Origin: JACDAN01 sp963847235
GTDB taxonomy: Bacteria > Actinomycetota > Thermoleophilia > Gaiellales > Gaiellaceae
DNA length: 64,000 nt
NCBI GenBank assembly: GCA_963847235.1
Contig: CAWJYU010000005.1
Coordinates: forward strand, 221,494 to 285,493
Direction: 5' to 3'
Shown: positions 8,477-16,134 of the stretch, in pieces
Numbering within the stretch: the first letter of the stretch is position 1
Layout of the letters: each line of letters opens with the position of its first letter
Made by a program: the position numbers and the translations under genes
The notes under the pieces: generated by a model
What the model saw: the letters and a program-made list of their open reading frames with translations, nothing else
The model's database searches: none
Told to the model about the DNA's origin: nothing

Positions 8477-9586
8477 TCAGGCGAAGGAGGTGATCACGGT
8501 CCGGATGCCCTCTTGACGCTCCATCGCGTCGAAGGCCTCGTTGACGCCTTCCAGAGGGATCCGGTTCGTGACCAGCGCCTCGGCGTCGAACTCACCCGCG
8601 AGCCAGCGATCGACGAGCTCCGGCACCTGCGAGCGGCCCTTGACGCCTCCGAACGACGAGCCGGCGACACGGCGGCCGGTGATCAGGAGCCTCGGGACGA
8701 CGTCGAGCGTCTCCCCCTTGCCCGCGACACCGATCATCGTCGCCAGGCCCCAGGCCTCCCGCGCCGCCTCGACGGCCTGCTGCATCACCCGAACGTTGCC
8801 CGTCGCCTCGAAGGTGAAGTCGGCGCCGTAGCCACTCGTCTCGGCGCGGATCCAGTCCACCGTGTCGTCGGTCGCCAAGCGCGTGTCGGTGGCTCCGTGA
8901 CGGCGCGCTTCCTCGAGCCGTCCCTCGGACAGGTCGACGGCGACGATCCGGTCTGCGCCCGCGAGCCGGCAGCCGATCACGGCTCCGAGGCCCACGAGCC
9001 CGCAGCCGAAGACGACGCAGGTCGAGCCGGGCGTCACGCGCGCCGTGTAGAGCGCGGCGCCGATTCCCGTCGAGAGCCCGCACGCGAACGGCGCGCAGGC
9101 GGCGAGCGGCGCCTCGGGATTCACCTTCGCGAGCGCGATCTCGGGGACGACCGTGTACTCGGCGAAGGTGGACGTGCCCATGAAGTGCCGGATGTCCTCG
9201 CCGTTTCGCGAGAAGCGCGTCGTGCCGTCCGGCAGGAAGCCGACCCCCTGCTGGTCGCGGATCGCGACGCAGCGGTTCGTGCGCGGATCGAGGCAGTGCA
9301 CGCACTCGCCGCACTCGGGCGCGAAGAGCGTCACGACGTGGTCGCCCGGCGCGACGAGCCTCACGTCGGGCCCGACCTTCTCCACCACGCCGGCGCCCTC
9401 GTGCCCGAGCACGCAGGCCGTGTACCCGGTCGGGTCGGCGCCCGAGGCCGAGTAGAGGTCCGTGTGGCAGACGCCGCAGGCCTCGAGCCGGACGAGCGCC
9501 TCGCCGGCCTTCGGCTCCGCGAGCTCGATCTCCTGGACGACGAGCGGCTGCCCGAACTCCTCCAGCACCGCGGCCCGGACCTTCAT
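8477..9586 (-). CDS. Zinc-dependent alcohol dehydrogenase, class III-like
   Basis: A 369-residue medium-chain dehydrogenase. Catalytic zinc ligands C40 and H62 (GHEGAGVVEKVG) and the four-Cys structural zinc lobe C92, C95, C98, C106 are present; the NAD-binding Rossmann fold VFGCGLVGLGAV is near residue 190. The layout matches S-(hydroxymethyl)glutathione/mycothiol-type or NDMA-dependent dehydrogenases, which oxidise formaldehyde adducts or alcohols; which thiol is used cannot be told. It sits 42 bases after the metalloprotease start on the same strand and before the small gene at 9611, without obvious coupling. Confidence 0.9.
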   Translation of the reverse strand: MKVRAAVLEEFGQPLVVQEIELAEPKAGEALVRLEACGVCHTDLYSASGADPTGYTACVLGHEGAGVVEKVGPDVRLVAPGDHVVTLFAPECGECVHCLDPRTNRCVAIRDQQGVGFLPDGTTRFSRNGEDIRHFMGTSTFAEYTVVPEIALAKVNPEAPLAACAPFACGLSTGIGAALYTARVTPGSTCVVFGCGLVGLGAVIGCRLAGADRIVAVDLSEGRLEEARRHGATDTRLATDDTVDWIRAETSGYGADFTFEATGNVRVMQQAVEAAREAWGLATMIGVAGKGETLDVVPRLLITGRRVAGSSFGGVKGRSQVPELVDRWLAGEFDAEALVTNRIPLEGVNEAFDAMERQEGIRTVITSFA

Positions 9587-9610
9587 CGCGGCGATCCTAT
9601 TCCGGGCGAG

Positions 9611-9961
9611 CTACGCGCTGGCTTTGTCCAGGAGCTGGAGGAGCTCATGCGCTGCCAGTTCGATCTCCTTGTGCCGCCACTCTGCGGCGCGGTAGTGGCA
9701 GGCAATCAGGCCCGTGCGGTGCAGGCGGCGGAAATCCCCGTAGACGAATGCGTAGCGCGCCTTCGTCTCCTCCGAAGCGCCCTCGGTGAGGCCGAGATGC
9801 CATTCGGCGTACTCGCTCCAGGGGTGTGAGGCGAGGAAGGCGTTCTCGTCCTTGGCCTTGGGCTGGACGTCGCCCCAGTCGCTATCGAGGACGTACTGGC
9901 GGCCGCGGATGAGGCTCCGAGCTTTGGCCACTGCAGCCTCGTTCACGGTGTAGGAGGCCAT
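9611..9961 (-). CDS. Conserved hypothetical protein, 116 residues
   Basis: A short soluble protein starting MASYTVNEAAVAKARSLIRGRQYVLDSDW. No enzyme motif is visible. The C-terminal half (YAFVYGDFRRLHRTGLIACHYRAAEWRHKEIELAAHELLQLLD) is rich in Tyr, Trp, His and Arg and looks like a helical conserved core; I recall similar unannotated proteins in actinobacteria but cannot name the family. It lies just upstream of the alcohol dehydrogenase on the same strand (24-base gap), so co-transcription is possible. Function unknown. Confidence 0.72.
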   Translation of the reverse strand: MASYTVNEAAVAKARSLIRGRQYVLDSDWGDVQPKAKDENAFLASHPWSEYAEWHLGLTEGASEETKARYAFVYGDFRRLHRTGLIACHYRAAEWRHKEIELAAHELLQLLDKASA

Positions 9962-9978
9962 CGAGGAATTCTGACCGG

Positions 9979-10071
9979 ACCGGACCGGTGTCGGACCCCG
10001 CGAGCTGTCAAGGGCAATCTGTGCCAGAAGTGCGAAAAGCGTCCAGAACCGGACCGGTCGACCCGCGAGCT
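9979..10071. repeat. Imperfect duplicated palindrome in intergenic region
   Basis: Two related segments, about 9979-10006 and 10048-10071, share ACCGGACCGGT followed by a short spacer and CCCGCGAGCT. ACCGGACCGGT is itself nearly palindromic. The pair lies upstream of the 116-residue gene (start at 9961, minus strand) and may be a regulator binding region. The remaining DNA from 9962 to 10223 holds no convincing gene. Confidence 0.45.
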
Positions 10072-10223
10072 AACACCCTGCAGGCAGTAGCCAGCACTCG
10101 CCATCGGGGCTAGGCGTCGCCGAGAGGCTACGCCTGTCCCCTACGGAGTCCGCCTTTCGACATGAAGTCCGCGGTTCATAAGGGACGCGTGCGCGTCTGG
10201 TCAGAGTCTGCCGAGACCGGCGA

Positions 10224-10310
10224 CGAAGGAAGCCGCGGCATGTTCCGTAGACCCCTCACGTTGCCTATATCGGCAGTACTAACCGTCCCGCTTGAATCCC
10301 GGTTGGGCGG
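10224..10310 (-). repeat. 87-base dispersed element, copy 1 (putative structured RNA)
   Basis: Almost identical over 87 bases to 14927-15013 and related in its core to 18373-18425. Read on the minus strand it contains TGCCGATATAGGCA (stem-loop) and GTGAGGGGTCTACGG. All three copies have the same orientation relative to the minus-strand genes around them. This copy lies 12 bases after the stop of the HExxH gene and about 260 bases before the gene at 9961. I could not match it to a known riboswitch. Confidence 0.6.
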
Positions 10311-10321
10311 CAGCAACGTCG

Positions 10322-11212
10322 TCAGTAGCTCATGGGCCACTCGCCGTCGGTGGGCGACAGATCGAGCGGCCCGCCTGCGTAGCAACCCGGGTGGCCGTAG
10401 GCGGTGCCCGGCCGAGTCGCCTGGTACTCAGCCCAGTAGTCGAGGGCCGCCTCTTTGGCAAAGGCTGCGTCGCCGGAGAGCTTGTAGACCCAGTAGGCGA
10501 GGTTTTGCATGCCGTAGCACTCGACCACGCCTTCGTCGCGCCAGCCGAGCAGGTGCACCGTCTCGTGCGCTGCAGTCTGGGCGCCGAACAGCACCCGCAG
10601 CCAGTCGGCGCAGGTCATGTAGATCGGCTTGCTGCCGGTCTGGACACGGACGACAACGTGACGAGTCCGTTTGACCCTAACCGTCTTCCAACGCGTAACC
10701 CGCTTCCGCACCTGCCTACGCACGCCGTCCTTCACAACGGTGACCCGCCTCCATTCGCTCACCTTGCGGCGCACCTTCTTCATGTACGGCCGCGACTTGA
10801 CGACGTATCCGTACACGGGTGACTCGCCGCTGTGGCATTGCTTCGACCCGATCTTTCCGGCCATCACCCGCTCGATCCCCTTGCACGCCTGCGGCGACAG
10901 ATAGGTGTGAGTTGTGGAGATGAGCCGGTTGACGAATCCCCATGTGCGGTCGGTGTCGAATCCGAGCCTCGAACCCATGTCAGCCCAGTTCGCTGGGTCG
11001 ACGCACACATACTCGAAGCGGCCGCCGGAGTCCTGGTAGGTGGCGCCGACCTCATAGAGCTTCTGCTCCACAGTGGAGCGGTAGTTGAGGCCTTCGTCCC
11101 AGGGCTCAGCCTGTGCGACCGCGGTGACTGTCAACGCGGTCACGGCGACGGCGATGAAAACGAGCTGGCGGCGCCAGCGGTAAAGACGGGCCTGCATCCG
11201 AACGACGACCAT
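10322..11212 (-). CDS. Secreted protein with HExxH motif (putative metallopeptidase)
   Basis: A 296-residue protein, MVVVRMQARLYRWRRQLVFIAVAVTA..., with a signal peptide or membrane anchor at about 12-34. The C-terminal third has AAHETVHLLGW, an HExxH zinc-binding pattern, followed about 15 residues later by an acidic VVECYGMQNLAYW stretch that could supply a third ligand. A strongly basic middle (YMKKVRRKVSEWRR...) precedes it. The start at 11212 is chosen because ATG overlaps the upstream stop (TGATG); the alternative is the ATG at 11197. Not a family I recognise; peptidase activity is an inference from the motif. Confidence 0.72.
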   Translation of the reverse strand: MVVVRMQARLYRWRRQLVFIAVAVTALTVTAVAQAEPWDEGLNYRSTVEQKLYEVGATYQDSGGRFEYVCVDPANWADMGSRLGFDTDRTWGFVNRLISTTHTYLSPQACKGIERVMAGKIGSKQCHSGESPVYGYVVKSRPYMKKVRRKVSEWRRVTVVKDGVRRQVRKRVTRWKTVRVKRTRHVVVRVQTGSKPIYMTCADWLRVLFGAQTAAHETVHLLGWRDEGVVECYGMQNLAYWVYKLSGDAAFAKEAALDYWAEYQATRPGTAYGHPGCYAGGPLDLSPTDGEWPMSY

Positions 11213-12025
11213 CAGGACGGCCAGGCGGCCCTCAGCGTCTTGCTGTCGTTGCGCCAGACCTGCTTCGAGTACCGGCGCGACACCTTCGCCTCGACGCTGT
11301 TGACGGTAATCATCGTCCCGGGCGAGACAGTCTCGGTCAGGACGACGTGACGGGGCCCGCGGTACGAGCGCAGGACGTGGCGGCCGATGGTCGACTGGCT
11401 CCTGTCGAACCAAACCGTCGAGCCACGGACACGATCGGTCGACCTGAGCGGGATGCGCCAGGACGCAAAGCCGGAGCGCGTGCTGTAGCGGCAGTCGATC
11501 GTCAGCTTGCCTGTCGAGTAGCTGTAGACCGGGCAGCCGCCGCGTGCGAAGGCCGAAGGCCCCTGCTTCTCCGGGTTGATCATCTCCCGGTAGTAGCGCC
11601 GGCCGACGTAGCTTTTCCTCCGCAGCGTGCACGTGGCGGTGACATGGGACAGCGGCACGAACTCCGACGAATACGGGTACGCCTCCTTGTAGTTCCAAAG
11701 CGTGTCCGCCGCGAATGACCAGCTGTCCGCGAAGCCGTTCGGATCCATGTCCTCGCCCGCGACGCGGTCGGTGTAGTCCTCGCCCAGCGTCGTAGCCGTA
11801 GCCAGTGTGCCACGCGGTCGAGGTGCACTCGGTAGTGGCCCACGCGTCGGTGCCAGAGACCCCGAGGTGCCAAGTCGTCCTGCCGTCCATCTGCCAGCCC
11901 TCGGCCGTCTCCGCCGATCCGGTGGGCGCGACGACGTTGTCGATGTACATCGAAGGGGCGGCCTGCGCGGCGGCTGGGATCGCCAGCCCGACGAGCAGGA
12001 CGGCCACGGTGATGCTGCGTTTCAT
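11212..12025 (-). CDS. Secreted hypothetical protein (one frameshift)
   Basis: Starts MKRSITVAVLLVGLAIPAAAQA, a clear signal peptide with AQA cleavage, behind a perfect RBS (AAGGAGGACTCA). The mature part begins PSMYIDNVVAPTG and continues to about WHTGYGYDAG, where the frame shifts (near 11785); the remainder (GEDYTDRVAGEDMDPNGFADSW... to SKTLRAAWPS) is one frame over and runs to the TGATG overlap with the HExxH gene. The C-terminal part (VSPGTMITVNSVEAKVSRRY) suggests a beta-rich extracellular domain. No known family recognised. Translational coupling implies a partnership with the HExxH protein. Confidence 0.6.
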
Positions 12026-12067
12026 TGAGTCCTCCTTGTTTGGGCGTGGCTGGGGCCAGCCGCGAGA

Positions 12068-12084
12068 TGCGGCTCGGTCGTTCC
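12068..12084 (-). promoter_or_regulatory. 17-base shared leader element, copy 1
   Basis: Identical 17-mer GGAACGACCGAGCCGCA (minus strand) at 12068-12084 and 13380-13396, in each case 40-75 bases upstream of a minus-strand start (12025 and 13307). It begins with GGAAC, the usual -35 core of ECF sigma-factor promoters, and is followed by a GC-rich inverted segment. It probably drives both genes together. Confidence 0.5.
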
Positions 12085-12110
12085 GCTGAAGAGCAGGCGA
12101 CGCATTCCGC

Positions 12111-13307
12111 TTAGGCAGGCTGCTTCGGCAGCGGCTCGCGCTTGCCGAGGCGCGCGATGATCGTCCGCTTCTCGGCGTCGTAGGCGGCGAGCGCGCGGCT
12201 GTAGTCCGTGCCGATCTGCTCCGATGCTTCCTGGAAGCTGACCCAGCCGGGCGTCTGGTCGTAGGAGCCGTAGGTGTAGTAGGTGTCCGACTGGTACTCG
12301 GAGATGCCGCGCGATGCGTCCTCGGTCGCGGTGATCGCGCTGTCCATCACTGCGAGCACGTCTGACTTCATCGTCGCGAACTCGGCCGGGGCAACGAGCG
12401 CTGTCAGCTCATCGCGAAGCTGCCTACGCCGGTCGGTCTGCTGGTAGAGCACCCCGTAGGCCTCGTCCCAGGTCGCGCCTTCGCTCTCGACCTTTGCTGT
12501 CCAGTCGCCGAGCTCGTCGCGGGAGTCCGAGTAGCGGCCGATGATCCCGTCGAACGAGCCGGTGAAGCTGCTCACGCTCGCCAGTCGCGCCGCACGGCGC
12601 CGGTTGAGTGCCGTGGCCGCCGCAAGCCGCTTCTCGTAGGTCAGGAACGCCTGGTGGCGCGAGGCAAGTGCACGCACTAGGGGTGTTGCGCTTACGTTCG
12701 GCGGCGGCAACTCGTCGTGGCTGGAGAGGGTGTTGGCGGCGGCGAGCGCGCTTCCCAGCTCGTCCGCCTGGTCGTCGGCACGATCACTCGCAGCCTGCGG
12801 GTTCTGCGCGGCGGGAAGCGTGGCTGCGGCTTGCAGCTCGTCCAGATAGCTCTCGGTCGCGCCGACGAGCGCCACCAGCGCGGCACGGCGGTCGGCCTGC
12901 TCAACCGCCGCGGCCGCGATCTCGAGCCGCGGCAACTCGCGTTCCTGCGTCTCCAACGTGCGACGGTACGCGGGCAGCTCGACGGCGGTGACATCGTCGG
13001 TCGCGTCGGCGATCACAGCAATCGTTGCCGAGGTGTCCTCGTAGCCCTGATTGAAGGCAGCCGTGTCCGGCCCACGCGTGGCCAGGTAGAGCACAAGCAC
13101 ACCCAGCAGTACGGCGACAAGGAAAGACCCACCGACGAGCGCGCGCAGCTTGCCTTTCGACAGGCCGCGCTTGTCTTCAGCGGCTGCTGGCTGCGGCGGA
13201 AACAGGGCCTCCTCGCCCGGCTGAACGACGAACGGCGCTCGCTCGCGCGTCCGCGGCTGCGCTACTTGCATTGGCGCGTTTTCATTCGCTTGCGGGTTGA
13301 TCGCCAA
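12111..13307 (-). CDS. Membrane-anchored helical protein, 398 residues, unknown
   Basis: Cytoplasmic N-terminus of about 55 residues, one transmembrane helix at about 57-76 (LVGGSFLVAVLLGVLVLYLA), then an extracytoplasmic region that is almost entirely Ala/Glu/Asp/Arg-rich helix (ATDDVTAVELPAYRRTLETQERELPRLEIAAAAVEQ...), like a coiled-coil sensor or scaffold domain. Start is TTG with GGAGG eight bases upstream. The next gene (12025) follows after 85 bases, so it likely forms an operon with the secreted and HExxH proteins. No catalytic motif seen. It could be a chemoreceptor-like sensor lacking its signalling half. Confidence 0.72.
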   Translation of the reverse strand: MAINPQANENAPMQVAQPRTRERAPFVVQPGEEALFPPQPAAAEDKRGLSKGKLRALVGGSFLVAVLLGVLVLYLATRGPDTAAFNQGYEDTSATIAVIADATDDVTAVELPAYRRTLETQERELPRLEIAAAAVEQADRRAALVALVGATESYLDELQAAATLPAAQNPQAASDRADDQADELGSALAAANTLSSHDELPPPNVSATPLVRALASRHQAFLTYEKRLAAATALNRRRAARLASVSSFTGSFDGIIGRYSDSRDELGDWTAKVESEGATWDEAYGVLYQQTDRRRQLRDELTALVAPAEFATMKSDVLAVMDSAITATEDASRGISEYQSDTYYTYGSYDQTPGWVSFQEASEQIGTDYSRALAAYDAEKRTIIARLGKREPLPKQPA

Positions 13308-13873
13308 GTTCGTGCCTCCGTTCTTGGTGAGTTCGGTGGTGGGTGGTTCGGGACGCGGCTAGGGACAGCCCGGGAAATGTGCGGCTCGGTCGTTCCAGAA
13401 CTCGAGCATTTGGCCGTTCTGGTTGGTTGATCTAGCCAGTGCCCACGGTAGGTGTGGGCAGCGGGGCCGTACAGGACACGAACGGGTCAATTCCCGACGA
13501 CCCCTCCACGGGCTTCCCTTGAGTGGCTAGAAGACGCGCTGTCGCCCGTTTCACGGTTGTCAGGGGATTGGCCATGCAGTGGTAAGTATCGTCACCACAT
13601 GTCGGTAAGTTGAGTAAACAGTCTGTAAGACTCGGCTCCCGATGCAACTTGAGCCGATCCGACCCTTTGACCGCCGCTACATCGTGGGGGAGGCGGCCGA
13701 ACTCTCGGTCAGCGCATTCTTGGCAGTAGACGACCGCCTCGGCGGGCTCGTCCTGGTCAGTCGTTAGGTACGCCCTCTAGCCGCGCTCCCCAGCCCGCTG
13801 CTCACGTCCGCACTCGACACAACGAAGGTTCCTCTCGCTCATCTCCGAGTGGCGATCGCCCTGTACGGGTTGT
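13308..13873. other. Intergenic stretch with weak small ORFs
   Basis: About 560 bases between the membrane protein start and the next plus-strand ORF. It contains the second leader 17-mer (13380-13396). A 41-codon plus-strand ORF at 13642-13767 (MQLEPIRPFDRRYIVGEAAE...) and a minus-strand 71-codon ORF at 13432-13647 are present, but neither has an RBS or recognisable features, and I do not call them genes. Confidence 0.4.
13380..13396 (-). promoter_or_regulatory. 17-base shared leader element, copy 2
   Basis: Second identical copy of GGAACGACCGAGCCGCA (minus strand), 73 bases upstream of the TTG start at 13307. See copy 1 at 12068; the GGAAC core fits an ECF-type -35 element. Confidence 0.5.
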
Positions 13874-14170
13874 ATGGGGTGCGAGGACAGACGCGCCAGA
13901 GCCCGAGCTTCCTCGCCCAAGCGCGCTTCGCTCGAGCCTCGAGCAGGTCCGGGTACCAGCCCTGCGGCGCCGCTCGTGCTGTATCCGGTCGCCGTGGTGT
14001 GGTGGGCCTTCGCGGTGCTCCGCTGGTGGCGCCGACCACCGACGCAGCCGGACGCTCTACGCGGAGCTGTCACCAACACGCTGTTGCTGAGCTGGATCTG
14101 CTTGCTCGTCCTGCTCCCGGCAACGTTCGGCTGGGTGTGGTTGGACCGCGTGGACTGGGTGGTCTTCTAG
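13874..14170 (+). CDS. Small membrane protein, hypothetical
   Basis: A 98-residue ORF whose second half has two clear hydrophobic segments (PLVLYPVAVVWWAFAVLRWW and NTLLLSWICLLVLLPATFGWVWL), each with flanking charges. The first 30 residues are low-complexity, so the true start may be internal. It converges on the nuclease gene (stop at 14170 against stop at 14177). No function can be assigned, and it may be spurious apart from the hydrophobic pattern. Confidence 0.4.
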   Translation: MGCEDRRARARASSPKRASLEPRAGPGTSPAAPLVLYPVAVVWWAFAVLRWWRRPPTQPDALRGAVTNTLLLSWICLLVLLPATFGWVWLDRVDWVVF

Positions 14171-14176
14171 CGGTGC

Positions 14177-14923
14177 TTACTCGCAGCCGATTCCGTCGTC
14201 GTCGCCGTCGAGGCGGTGCGGGTCAGACCCGATCGACCGGACCGGGGCGATGCCCAGCGCGCGAATGTCGGCGCAATCGAGATCGGGCGGAGGCGGCGGG
14301 ACGCAGCCGCCGGAGTAGTTCGGGTCGCACTTACCGCTCGGCGGCGGCGGCGGCGGCGGCGGCGGCGTGGGCGGGCCGCTCCGGCCCGTCTCCACGGCGC
14401 GGAAAGGATCCAGCACCGTCGACGAGCATGCCTTCCAGAGACCCCGCTTCGCGGCCTTCGCGCTCTGCGCTGCCCGCATGAGCGAGCCCGCGTAGCGGCC
14501 CCTGTCACCTCGGTAGAAGTACGGCGCCGCCGCTCCTCGCCGGGCGAGCTCGAGGTTGACGTTCACGCCGTTCCGCTTCACGTACCTGAGCAGCCGGCCG
14601 TAGCGGTCGGTCCGGTCGAGCGCTGGATCGGTCTCGAGCACGACCCGGCTCCCGGGCGGCGCGAGACTGACCAGAGCACTCCGCGCTGTCCGGGAGTAGC
14701 ACTCGCCCGAGCCGAGCTCCGGCGTGTCGATCTGAAGCAGCCGGACCCGGCGTCCGTCCCGAAGCGAAAGCGTGTCGCCGTCGTAGACCGAGGCCACGAC
14801 GGCAACTTGCAGACTTCGTGCCTGTGTCGCCGAGCCGGTCGCAGCGCTTGCTGATGTGCCGAGCGCCACCACCACGACGACCCCGAACGCGGCGGCGGCG
14901 CTCAACCCTTTGGGAAGAGCCAT
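14177..14923 (-). CDS. Secreted thermonuclease-family protein with excalibur domain
   Basis: A 248-residue extracellular nuclease. Signal peptide at residues 1-27 (AAAAFGVVVVVALGTSASA). SNase fold with the catalytic pattern YDGDTLSLRDGRRVRLLQIDTPE (active Asp/Arg) and DRYGRLLRYV, then a proline-rich linker (nine or so Pro near residue 190) and a C-terminal excalibur calcium-binding domain (DLDCADI ... RLDGDDDGIGCE). Family members hydrolyse DNA/RNA with Ca2+. The ATG at 14923 lies three bases after copy 2 of the 87-base repeat, which therefore forms its 5' leader. No Shine-Dalgarno is visible; the element may control translation. Confidence 0.9.
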   Translation of the reverse strand: MALPKGLSAAAAFGVVVVVALGTSASAATGSATQARSLQVAVVASVYDGDTLSLRDGRRVRLLQIDTPELGSGECYSRTARSALVSLAPPGSRVVLETDPALDRTDRYGRLLRYVKRNGVNVNLELARRGAAAPYFYRGDRGRYAGSLMRAAQSAKAAKRGLWKACSSTVLDPFRAVETGRSGPPTPPPPPPPPPSGKCDPNYSGGCVPPPPPDLDCADIRALGIAPVRSIGSDPHRLDGDDDGIGCE

Positions 14924-14926
14924 GTG

Positions 14927-15013
14927 CGAAGGAAGCCGCAGCATGTTCCGTAGACCCCTCACGTTGCCTATATCGGCCAGTACGACCGTCCCGCTTGAAT
15001 CCCGGTTGGGCGG
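14927..15013 (-). repeat. 87-base dispersed element, copy 2 (leader of nuclease gene)
   Basis: Near-identical to 10224-10310; differences are a few substitutions and single-base indels. On the minus strand it ends three bases before the ATG of the nuclease gene, leaving no room for a normal RBS beyond the element itself. It contains GGCCGATATAGGC (stem-loop), GTGAGGGGTCTACGG and a 3' GCTGCGGC segment. Confidence 0.65.
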
Positions 15014-15086
15014 GAGGCGACCGACGACTGAGCGGCCGTACGCGGAGGCGCGGCCCCGACCGAAGCCGGGACCGCGCCTCGCTCCT

Positions 15087-15376
15087 CTAGCCGCCGGCCT
15101 TCGCCGGGTTGCAGGCCTGGCCGGGCCCGCCGCCAGGGGGCCGACCTCGCGCACGATCTGGCCCCACGACTGCGTCCGGGGAGCGGACGAGTCGCCGAGC
15201 ACGTACTCGTCGTTCTGGCCCGAGTAGGCGCACTCCGACTTGCCGTGCAGCGCCGCCGCCTCGGAGCCGGCGATCCACTTGCCCTTGCCGGTGATCTCGC
15301 CGGCGAGAGCCGGCCCGGCGGTCATGCTCATCATCGCGGCCGCACCGATCACGGCCGCGAGCATCCGCTTGCGCAT
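15087..15376 (-). CDS. Small secreted protein (one frameshift)
   Basis: About 96 residues: a signal peptide (MRKRMLAAVIGAAAMMSMTAGPALA), then GEITGKGKWIAGSEAAALHGKSECAYSGQNDEYVLGDSSAPRTQSWGQIVREVG and, after a one-base shift near 15145, PPGGGPGQACNPAKAGG and stop. The SECAYSGQND ... ACNP pattern with two Cys recalls a family of small secreted actinobacterial proteins of unknown function that I know only by sight. It is directly upstream of repeat copy 2 and the nuclease on the same strand. Expressed and exported, function unknown. Confidence 0.6.
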
Positions 15377-15803
15377 TCACTACCTCCTGTAAGTGGGCGC
15401 GCTTGGCGCCCTGCCGCAGTGGGCGGAACGTAGTTCCGGGCCAGGGTCGGGTCAACCACCCGACAGGCTAGGAGTCACCCGACAGGCTAGGAGCCGGGAC
15501 GGGCGACGGAACGGGAGTTATTCCGCCTGAGCGCAGCCAATGCGGTTCAGCGTCAGAGGGGGACGGGTATCACAGCTTTGTGGGAGTGCCTGTGGAGGCA
15601 GGTCTTCTGCGTTCGGTGGAGTGGCCGCCGCCTGCCTCCCCCGAGACCCCGGGCGGCGGCCCTCCACTTGCTGGGCCGCCTAGTGTTCATTCCCGCAGGT
15701 CGTTAGGCGCTCGTCAGGCGAGCGTTAAGAGTTTGAAGGATCGCTGGCCCTCCCCGGCCGCACTCGTTCGCAGACGAGCACCCGGCTGGCCCCCTCCCGG
15801 CAT
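15377..15803. other. Intergenic stretch with a 19-base tandem repeat
   Basis: No convincing gene in 427 bases. A 19-base unit (CACCCGACAGGCTAGGAG plus T or C) occurs twice in tandem at 15457-15475 and 15476-15494. The rest is GC-rich with no clear promoter or hairpin. A 75-codon plus ORF at 15580 lacks protein-like composition. Confidence 0.5.
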
Positions 15804-16043
15804 CTAGTGCTCGGTGGGCTGGGCGGCAGTCGAATGCGATGCGCGGCGGGCGACGGTTTTCTTGTGGCAGCGAGGGCACTCGGGCTCGGGCTGCGCCGCC
15901 AAGTCGCTGGTCTCGTGCCAGCCGGGCGGCAGCTTGCTCACGTGCACCGCGCCGTGCTGTGTGTGGATGCGGCCGCAACGACACGCGTACCGGGCTACGA
16001 CGTTAGGACTCGCATAGCACCAGTAGCCGTAGTACACCGACAT
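15804..16043 (-). CDS. Small zinc-ribbon-like protein, hypothetical
   Basis: A 79-residue protein, MSVYYGYWCYASPNVVARYACRCGR..., with a CxCG pair at about 21-23 and CPRCHKK at about 56-59. The two Cys pairs 35 residues apart could bind one zinc. No signal peptide or membrane segment. The GTAGGC/GAGG-like sequence upstream is weak. It may be a small nucleic-acid-binding or rubredoxin-like protein; family not recognised. Confidence 0.45.
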   Translation of the reverse strand: MSVYYGYWCYASPNVVARYACRCGRIHTQHGAVHVSKLPPGWHETSDLAAQPEPECPRCHKKTVARRASHSTAAQPTEH

Positions 16044-16134
16044 GGCAGCTGGATTATGCCTCCTTCCGTTGCGCTACTACGGCCCGGCCCGACCTCTGAA
16101 CCTACGGCGCGTCAGCTCGACGCGGTAGACGCTC

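Noticed and set aside
10224..10310. The dispersed element as a c-di-GMP-I or c-di-AMP riboswitch
   Set aside because: It lacks the GCAAACC...GACGCAAAGCC core of GEMM and the conserved ydaO segments; the placement near pilus genes is suggestive but the sequence does not fit.
13432..13647. 71-codon minus-strand ORF
   Set aside because: No RBS, no motif, and it lies in the intergenic leader region; kept out as a gene.
14330..14380. GGC-rich run as a microsatellite or CRISPR-like array
   Set aside because: It encodes the proline-rich linker of the nuclease; there are no spacers, and no CRISPR repeats are seen anywhere in the window.
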